NCBI GenBank assembly: GCA_963832365.1
Contig: CAWHUL010000004.1
Coordinates: 124,001-188,000, forward strand
Origin: CAWBRT01 sp963832365
GTDB lineage: Bacteria; Acidobacteriota; Terriglobia; Terriglobales; Acidobacteriaceae
DNA length: 64,000 nucleotides
Direction: 5' to 3'
Shown piece after piece: positions 59,611 through 64,000 of this stretch (positions are counted from its first letter, which is position 1; every line of letters begins with the position of its first letter). The position numbers and the translations under genes were made by a program. The notes beneath the pieces are model-generated. The model saw only the letters and a program-made list of their open reading frames with translations, did no database searches and was not told the DNA's origin.

Positions 59611-59751
59611 GCTGTCATGCTGAGCGAAGCGAAGCATCCCATGATAGCGTCCTGCCCTACGCCGCTCGGGGTTTCGATAAAATCATCCAACTGCGAATCA
59701 GCCCACGCCGTGCTGGGATTCTTCGCTTCCGGTGGTCGCTCAGAATGACAC
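59611..59751. repeat. composite element: inverted CATGCTGAGC and CATTCTGAGC hairpins
   Basis: Left copy GCTGTCATGCTGAGCGAAGCG with AAGCATCCC, the canonical GCGAAGC core; right copy GGGATTCTTCGCTTCCGG...GCTCAGAATGACAC, inverted, with a larger loop. They lie about 75 bp apart between murI and rph. Confidence 0.7.
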
Positions 59752-59766
59752 GGCTAGTGGCTGTCA

Positions 59767-59810
59767 GGTGGCCCATTCAAGCCTTCTGTTGGCTTGAGTG
59801 GGGCTGTTCC
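59767..59810. repeat. GCCCC-type intergenic palindrome (GGCCCATTCAA variant)
   Basis: GGTGGCCCATTCAAGCC...GGCTTGAGTGGGGCTGTTCC with loop TTCTGTT. Nearly identical to 31878-31920. Lies 33 bp after the murI stop codon on its minus-strand side. Confidence 0.6.
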
Positions 59811-59842
59811 TTCAGTTGCCTTGAAGGCAGTTCCTGCCGCCT

Positions 59843-60762
59843 TCACCCCTTATCCAACTCCACGCGCTCTACGCACTCAACCGCACGGCCAAGAAACAGC
59901 GGGACCATGCGTTTGAATTTTTCAACCGAGTCAGTGGTAAAAAAGCGGAACGTCGGCTCGCCATCGGGGCAACCCTGCTCCGGGGTCCCCGACAGACGCC
60001 GTCCTTGCGTCTGTTGGGGTGTACACCCGCTCAGCATCGATGCCACCACCTGCGCCGTGCTGTCGGCCGGGTCGACAAACTCTATGCGCTGCGGCACCAC
60101 CCGCGCAGCAGCGGACGCAGCAGCGGGTAGTGAGTGCAGCCCAGCAGCATCACATCGGTATTGGGCGGAGCGCTGCGCAGAGCCTCGATCACGTAGATGC
60201 GCGCAATCTGCTCGGTCACCGGATGATCCGTCCATCCTTCCTCGACCAGCGGCACCAGCAGCGGGCAGGCTTTTTCATAGGTGGCGAAGCCCCTCCGGGC
60301 AAGGGCGCGCTGATAAGCGTGGCTGGCGACAGTATTTTCGGTCGCAATCACGATGGCCTCGCGGTGACGGCTCAGTTCGGCGGCGTGGTCCGCTCCGGGC
60401 TCGATCACCCCTATCACCGGAATCTCGACCGCGCTCTTCACGTCGTAAAGCGCCACCGCGCTGGCCGTGTTGCAGCCGATCACCAGAATCTCCGCCCCGC
60501 ATTTTTCCAGAAACCGCGCGGCCTCGACCGCATAGCGAGCGATGGTTTCGCGAGACTTGTTGCCATAAGGCAGCCTGGCTGAATCGCCAAAATAGAGGTA
60601 GTTTGCATTCGGCGCCAGCGCAACGATGGAACGCAGTACGGTCAGTCCACCAACGCCGGAATCGAAAACCGCAACCCTGGGCCTGCCGTCGCGGCCAGCC
60701 GACACCTTCGCAGTACCGCGCGGCACTTCCGAGGCTCGCGAGTTTTCGGCAGGCGCGCTCAT
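59843..60762 (-). CDS. murI: glutamate racemase (one frameshift)
   Basis: Produces D-glutamate for peptidoglycan. The first frame has RVAVFDSGVGGLTVLRSIVALAPNANYLYFGDSARLPYG, FLEKCGAEILVIGCNTASAVAL (first catalytic Cys), VIGVIEPGADHAAELS and VMLLGCTHYPLLRPLL (second catalytic Cys-Thr-His). Near 60100 one missing base moves the match to the C-terminal VVPQRIEFVDPADSTAQVVASML. The 28-residue N-terminal extension ahead of the core and a C-terminal tail of about 60 residues make it longer than most MurI. Both catalytic cysteines are in the intact frame. Confidence 0.9.
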
Positions 60763-60817
60763 AGAATCTTCCTGACTAAAGCTGCGTTGGTGTATCCCAA
60801 GGACGATTATTTCAGCG

Positions 60818-60953
60818 TGTCACCCTGAGGAGCGTCCGCCAGGACGCGACGGGAGGGTCTATGTATTTGTTTCTTCCCGCCTTGGAGTGATGGCTCGATG
60901 TAATGCATAGATCGTCACGTCGGTTCGCCCCGCGAACCTCCTCACGATGACAC
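60818..60953. repeat. inverted pair of GTCACCCTGAGGAGCG elements
   Basis: TGTCACCCTGAGGAGCGTCC...GGGAGGGTCTATG at the left and TGCATAGATCGTCACG...CCTCCTCACGATGACAC at the right, about 140 bp in all, occupy the murI-GerMN gap. Same subfamily as 13772-13828. Confidence 0.65.
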
Positions 60954-61006
60954 CCGTAGCGAAGAATACAGTATCTCCGCATTCCCCAATCACAGGTCAT
61001 GTGCGC

Positions 61007-61597
61007 TCACCGCATCTCCCGTACCAACTGGTTCACCGTAGCTACATCATAGACGCCCTTCAGGTCGGCGTGTCCCGCCAGCGTCTCGCGCTCCTTGCCG
61101 TCCACCAGAAACTTTACCTGCGTCACCTTCGGGAAGGCGGCGGACAGAGTCTGCACAAAGGAGGCGATCGTCAGTTCTTCCACCAGCGCCCCGGAACGGT
61201 GTTTGTTGGCAAACTCCGCATTGGCGTCCACCACGGCAAGTGTGTCATTCACGAAATAAACGCCGCGAATGTCAGCGCCATCGCCGAGCTTGTGAGTGGA
61301 TGCGCCTTCCAGATAGCTGGCACTCAGAACGCGAAGCAGTGTTAGTGCTCTGGAGGGAGGCGAAGCAGGCAGCACGATTGAAACCTGCTGCTCGCGGATG
61401 CTTCCATCGCGATCGTCGGCCACGAACATCCGCACCGCTTCGGGGAGTCCGGAGACAGGCGGAGTCATAGGACGGGTGTCCAGGGTGACAGCCTGCAACG
61501 CTTCGGCGCGGCGCTTCAAGCGCAGCGCGTAATAGCCGAGCGCAAGCGCGAAAAAAACGAGCACGGTCAGAATAATCTGCAGGCGGCGTGAGATCAT
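61007..61597 (-). CDS. membrane-anchored GerMN-domain protein
   Basis: A 196-residue protein with an N-terminal signal anchor (RRLQIILTVLVFFALALGYYALRL) and an extracytoplasmic GerMN domain: GLPEAVRMFVADDRDGSIREQQVSIVLPASPPSRALTLLRVLSASYLEG, DIRGVYFVNDTLAVVDANAEFANKHRSGALVEELTIASFVQTLSAAFPKVTQVKFLVDGKE. GerMN domains occur in spore-germination and cell-wall associated proteins; in a non-sporulating lineage it is presumably an envelope protein. It lies 67 bp after the amidase gene and shares a short duplicated sequence with its end (61586-61683). Confidence 0.83.
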   Translation of the reverse strand: MISRRLQIILTVLVFFALALGYYALRLKRRAEALQAVTLDTRPMTPPVSGLPEAVRMFVADDRDGSIREQQVSIVLPASPPSRALTLLRVLSASYLEGASTHKLGDGADIRGVYFVNDTLAVVDANAEFANKHRSGALVEELTIASFVQTLSAAFPKVTQVKFLVDGKERETLAGHADLKGVYDVATVNQLVREMR

Positions 61598-61683
61598 CGC
61601 GCAGCCTCCAGATGTGACCCAGTCAGCGCCAAGAAATGTTCAGGTGTACCGGGGCAGCGTGAGATCATCGCGCGGCCTCCAGT
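61586..61683. repeat. 26-bp direct repeat, 72-bp period, at the amidase-GerMN junction
   Basis: 61586-61611 and 61658-61683 are identical but for one base and span the GerMN start codon and the amidase stop codon respectively. The arrangement looks like a 72-bp tandem duplication of an original ATGA stop/start overlap. It creates a 24-codon frame ending at the GerMN ATG. Confidence 0.75.
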
Positions 61684-63269
61684 TTCGAACGTACGGCTAC
61701 GACACCCGCCGAAACCGCAGCGGACAGGGTGTGCAGATATGCGCCGGATTTGATGTCCTTCTCGTCCGCCGGCGGCGTCACCTCAATCCCGATCGCCGGC
61801 GCCCAGATGTTATTGAGAGGGCGCAAGGGAGAGGCCAAGGCGCGTACCACGACGTTGCGCTGATTAAGCTCCGCCGCAACCGAGCCGGCGAGACTCCCGC
61901 TCAGGTCCAGCCAATTGGATTGCGCATTCGCCCATGCCAGGAAGCGTTTGTGCGTGGGCGGCTGTGCCGAAGCGGGCAGAAGCGCCGTGTACAGGCGCAC
62001 TCCGTGTCCCTCGCCGGCTGCATGAATCGCGATGTAGGCGATGATGCGGGCGGAGTTGGCGATAGCGGCACGCTGGTCGGAATCAAGATCGCTGTCGCCC
62101 GTGCGCACCATCTGGGTCGACACCCCGTGCGCTTCGAGATCGCGCTGGATGAGCCGGGCCAGTGTCAAGGTCAGATCTTTTTCGGAAACGTTCCCCGCGA
62201 GCATCGCTCCGTGGTCGCTCCCGCCGTGCGCGGCGTCGATCACGACAACCGGTTTCGCGGGCAAGGGCGCTGTTGTGGCGGCCGGTTGCGCCGGGACGGT
62301 CGCGGGAGCTTCGCTCTGCGGAGGTGGCTTCGCTTCCGCGCTTTCCGCCGCTGGCAGCGGGGAAATAGTGATGGTCTTGCCGCCGTCTGAGAATGTCGCT
62401 ATCACCGGATTTGCCACATTCACCGTCAATTGCAGCGCGCCGTTGGAGGCCGCAACGCTGCTCGACTGGAAAACCGGGTCGGAGAACTTCTGCGCGCCGC
62501 CGTCCGCCGGGCGAACCAACGGTTCGCGTGTGAACGTCAGCCGAATGCGCCCTTGCTCCGTCGCGATCATCGGATTCACCGCCGAAGGGAAGGCAAGGAT
62601 CAAGCCCGGGGGTTTCTGCCGGAGCTGCTGGCTGAAGCTGAATCCGAGCGCCCCGATCAGCAGACGGCCGCCCGGATGCAGTTGCACCGGTTGCGACAGG
62701 AGGCGCGGCAACATGCCGCCCAACGTCGTCACCGGCACAAAACCCCTGCCGCCAAGCAGCACAAACTCGGCGGGCAAGTCATAGCCCGTACCGGCAAGTT
62801 TGCCCCTGGCCTCTCCTTGGGTGAATTCAACTTCAATCGAGCGCGACGAGGCGGCGGCGGTGAATTTCAGCTTCCACTGCTGTTGATCGGAGTGCGACTC
62901 GACGCGCCCGAGCGGTTCCAGCAATTCGAAGAGCCCGACATACGGCGTCCCGTTGTGCTCGACGATTGGCACCACGTAGTTGGTCTGCGGCGCAAAGACG
63001 CGCAATTGCCTTTCAGGTTCCGTCGACTGGGCCGTCAAGTTGGCCGGGCACATCGCCAGCAGCACCGCGATCACGACGAGGATCACCGCGCACGCGCGCC
63101 TGCGCACCCCGGCACCCTCCAAAGTCAGCAATGGAACCTGCTCGTAGAGGTACGCATTATCGGACATTGCGTCATGCGCCAAACGAGCGAAATTCGACAC
63201 AAAATATTGCATTCCGGGCCGTTTGGAGCCGGAAAGTGCCGCCCTGGCAGGGGTAATCTTCTTCGCCAT
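61665..63269 (-). CDS. N-acetylmuramoyl-L-alanine amidase (Amidase_3) with N-terminal AMIN-like/copper-amine-oxidase-like region
   Basis: About 534 residues. An N-terminal hydrophobic segment (CAVILVVIAVLLAMCPANLTAQ, about residue 60-80) is a late signal or anchor after an unusual 60-residue cytosolic lead. A beta-rich region (about 90-300) resembles the copper-amine-oxidase N-like/AMIN regions that direct cell-wall enzymes. The zinc amidase domain starts VVVIDAAHGGSDHGAMLAGNVSEKDLTLTLARLIQRDLEAHG and has RTGDSDLDSDQRAAIANSARIIAYIAIHAAGEG and IGIEVTPPADEKD. It cleaves the MurNAc-L-Ala bond in daughter-cell separation or remodelling. The start is uncertain; ATG 63269 is chosen. Confidence 0.86.
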   Translation of the reverse strand: MAKKITPARAALSGSKRPGMQYFVSNFARLAHDAMSDNAYLYEQVPLLTLEGAGVRRRACAVILVVIAVLLAMCPANLTAQSTEPERQLRVFAPQTNYVVPIVEHNGTPYVGLFELLEPLGRVESHSDQQQWKLKFTAAASSRSIEVEFTQGEARGKLAGTGYDLPAEFVLLGGRGFVPVTTLGGMLPRLLSQPVQLHPGGRLLIGALGFSFSQQLRQKPPGLILAFPSAVNPMIATEQGRIRLTFTREPLVRPADGGAQKFSDPVFQSSSVAASNGALQLTVNVANPVIATFSDGGKTITISPLPAAESAEAKPPPQSEAPATVPAQPAATTAPLPAKPVVVIDAAHGGSDHGAMLAGNVSEKDLTLTLARLIQRDLEAHGVSTQMVRTGDSDLDSDQRAAIANSARIIAYIAIHAAGEGHGVRLYTALLPASAQPPTHKRFLAWANAQSNWLDLSGSLAGSVAAELNQRNVVVRALASPLRPLNNIWAPAIGIEVTPPADEKDIKSGAYLHTLSAAVSAGVVAVRSKLEAAR

Positions 63270-63633
63270 TGTGACTTCATGCTCCGCTTGCAAAGGGGCA
63301 ATTCGTTTGCTGAATTCTTGCGGAAGCTGAGCTGATTGTAGCAGTTACAAAAGTAAACCAACCAGCCTTGAGGAACATCGATAGTTGTCAGAATCCGCTT
63401 TTCGCCGACGGTTTCAGGCAAAAACGGAGGAGTATGATCCTAACGGTCCGATTCTTTTTGATATGGTTCAGCGACTCGGCAGCGAAGATTGGAGCAGAAC
63501 TGCGCAACCAATATGTGCTCGAATACCGTCCAAGTAATTCAGCGCACGATAGTAAAGTGGCGCAGAATCAAAGTTAGACTGCAGCCTCCCAAGGAGATCC
63601 CACCACTTACGGTCTACGCGAGAACAGGCTACT
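63270..63633. other. 364-bp intergenic stretch with divergent promoters
   Basis: Lies between the divergent amidase and VWFA-like genes. No repeat element, gene or clear promoter hexamer was recognised. Confidence 0.4.
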
Positions 63634-64000
63634 ATGCCCCGAATGAATAGAATCGTTCCCCTTGCGCTGTTGCTGTGCCTCGTCCTATGGGCGATGATGT
63701 CGGCGACCGGAGCGCCGCAGCAATCCACCAACGTCGGGCAGGGAAATCCCACCGCGCCTCCGCCGCCGATGACTTCCGGCGGGCAGAGCACGCCGGCGCA
63801 GGATGCCCAGGATTCCTCCGTCCCCGAGACTCCGCCCCTCAATCAACCCGGCGACACAGTCGAGCTTCCGCAAGACGGACAGGCTCCGGATAGCCAGGAG
63901 GGAGGGGTTTTCGTCTTCAAGAAAGAAGTGGAAGAGGTCACGCTGCATGCCACCGTGGTCGATGACCGGCAGCATCCGGTGACCAGTCTGAAGCAAGGCG
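63634..64000 (+). CDS. N-terminal part of a secreted VWFA-related acidobacterial protein (3' truncated)
   Basis: The frame is open from ATG 63634 to the window end (122 residues). A Sec signal peptide (NRIVPLALLLCLVLWAMMSATGA) is followed by a Pro/Gln/Gly-rich low-complexity region. The segment VFVFKKEVEEVTLHATVVDDRQHPVTSLKQG resembles the start of VWFA-related domain proteins common in Acidobacteria, whose mature part usually carries a von Willebrand A fold for protein or metal-ion dependent adhesion. The rest lies outside the window, so the assignment rests on the short conserved lead and is moderate. Confidence 0.65.
   Translation, partial: MPRMNRIVPLALLLCLVLWAMMSATGAPQQSTNVGQGNPTAPPPPMTSGGQSTPAQDAQDSSVPETPPLNQPGDTVELPQDGQAPDSQEGGVFVFKKEVEEVTLHATVVDDRQHPVTSLKQG

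Noticed and set aside
6840..60953. CRISPR array made of the recurring short repeats
   Set aside because: Copies are scattered singly or in inverted pairs, not direct repeats with unique spacers; no cas genes are present.

Overview
The window looks like a chromosomal segment of an Acidobacteriota bacterium (Terriglobia-like). GC content is high. The gene set is typical of that phylum: an incoming gene with the start of a VWFA-related acidobacterial secreted protein, a dnaK / CbpA-type dnaJ / hspR heat-shock set, tetraether-synthase-like radical SAM proteins, and many short intergenic palindromes. No phage, plasmid, IS element, CRISPR array, rRNA or recognisable tRNA was found. The placement is inferred from gene content and was not tested against a database.

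Layout. 1-7.3 kb: phospholipid synthesis (pgsA), an EamA transporter, a gamma-carbonic anhydrase, hisS, a LysE exporter, aspS (frameshifted) and a HIT protein. 7.4-14.6 kb: RlpA lipoprotein, family-unknown proteins, a divergent tetraether-synthase-like radical SAM protein, a cytidylate-kinase-like protein and a Tat-exported hemerythrin-like protein. 14.8-17.6 kb: type III polyketide synthase, FAD oxidoreductase and YceI lipid-binding protein, probably one operon. 17.6-19.7 kb: OmpR/HK two-component pair. 20.5-26.1 kb: a large BcrA/BadF-type activase plus 2-hydroxyacyl-CoA-dehydratase-like set. 26.2-28.6 kb: 5-oxoprolinase pxpBCA. 28.8-31.3 kb: NarL/NarX-like pair. 32-36.5 kb: dnaK, small genes, and a dnaJ-hspR in-frame fusion under a HAIR-like operator. 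37-41.7 kb: ferritin-like protein, SnoaL-like protein, Sel1 protein and msrPQ. 42-44.6 kb: sucA. 45.4-52.2 kb: a complete histidine operon (hisI-G-D-C-B-H-F-A, minus strand) preceded by a classical His-codon attenuator. 52.2-56.9 kb: DJ-1/PfpI protein, sirtuin, a canonical tetraether-synthase-like radical SAM protein, DUF4337 and DUF1330 proteins. 57-64 kb: citrate synthase, rph, murI, GerMN protein, cell-wall amidase and the start of a VWFA-like protein.

Three themes stand out. (1) Lipids: two Tes/Mss-type radical SAM proteins and a GeR-like activase/dehydratase set lie in one 45-kb stretch, suggesting membrane-spanning and/or ether lipid synthesis. (2) RNA and DNA structure: a histidine attenuator with a His-rich leader peptide, a 16-bp antiterminator and a terminator; a HAIR-like operator overlapping a near-consensus promoter; and two families of palindromic intergenic repeats, one with covarying stems around a GCGNAGC-type mini-hairpin and one acting at least partly as terminators. 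A small GIY-YIG nuclease gene is bracketed by inverted copies of the first family. (3) Sequence quality: eight genes, several of them housekeeping, carry ten apparent single-base frameshifts, eight of the extra-base kind. This points to indel errors in the assembly rather than decay.
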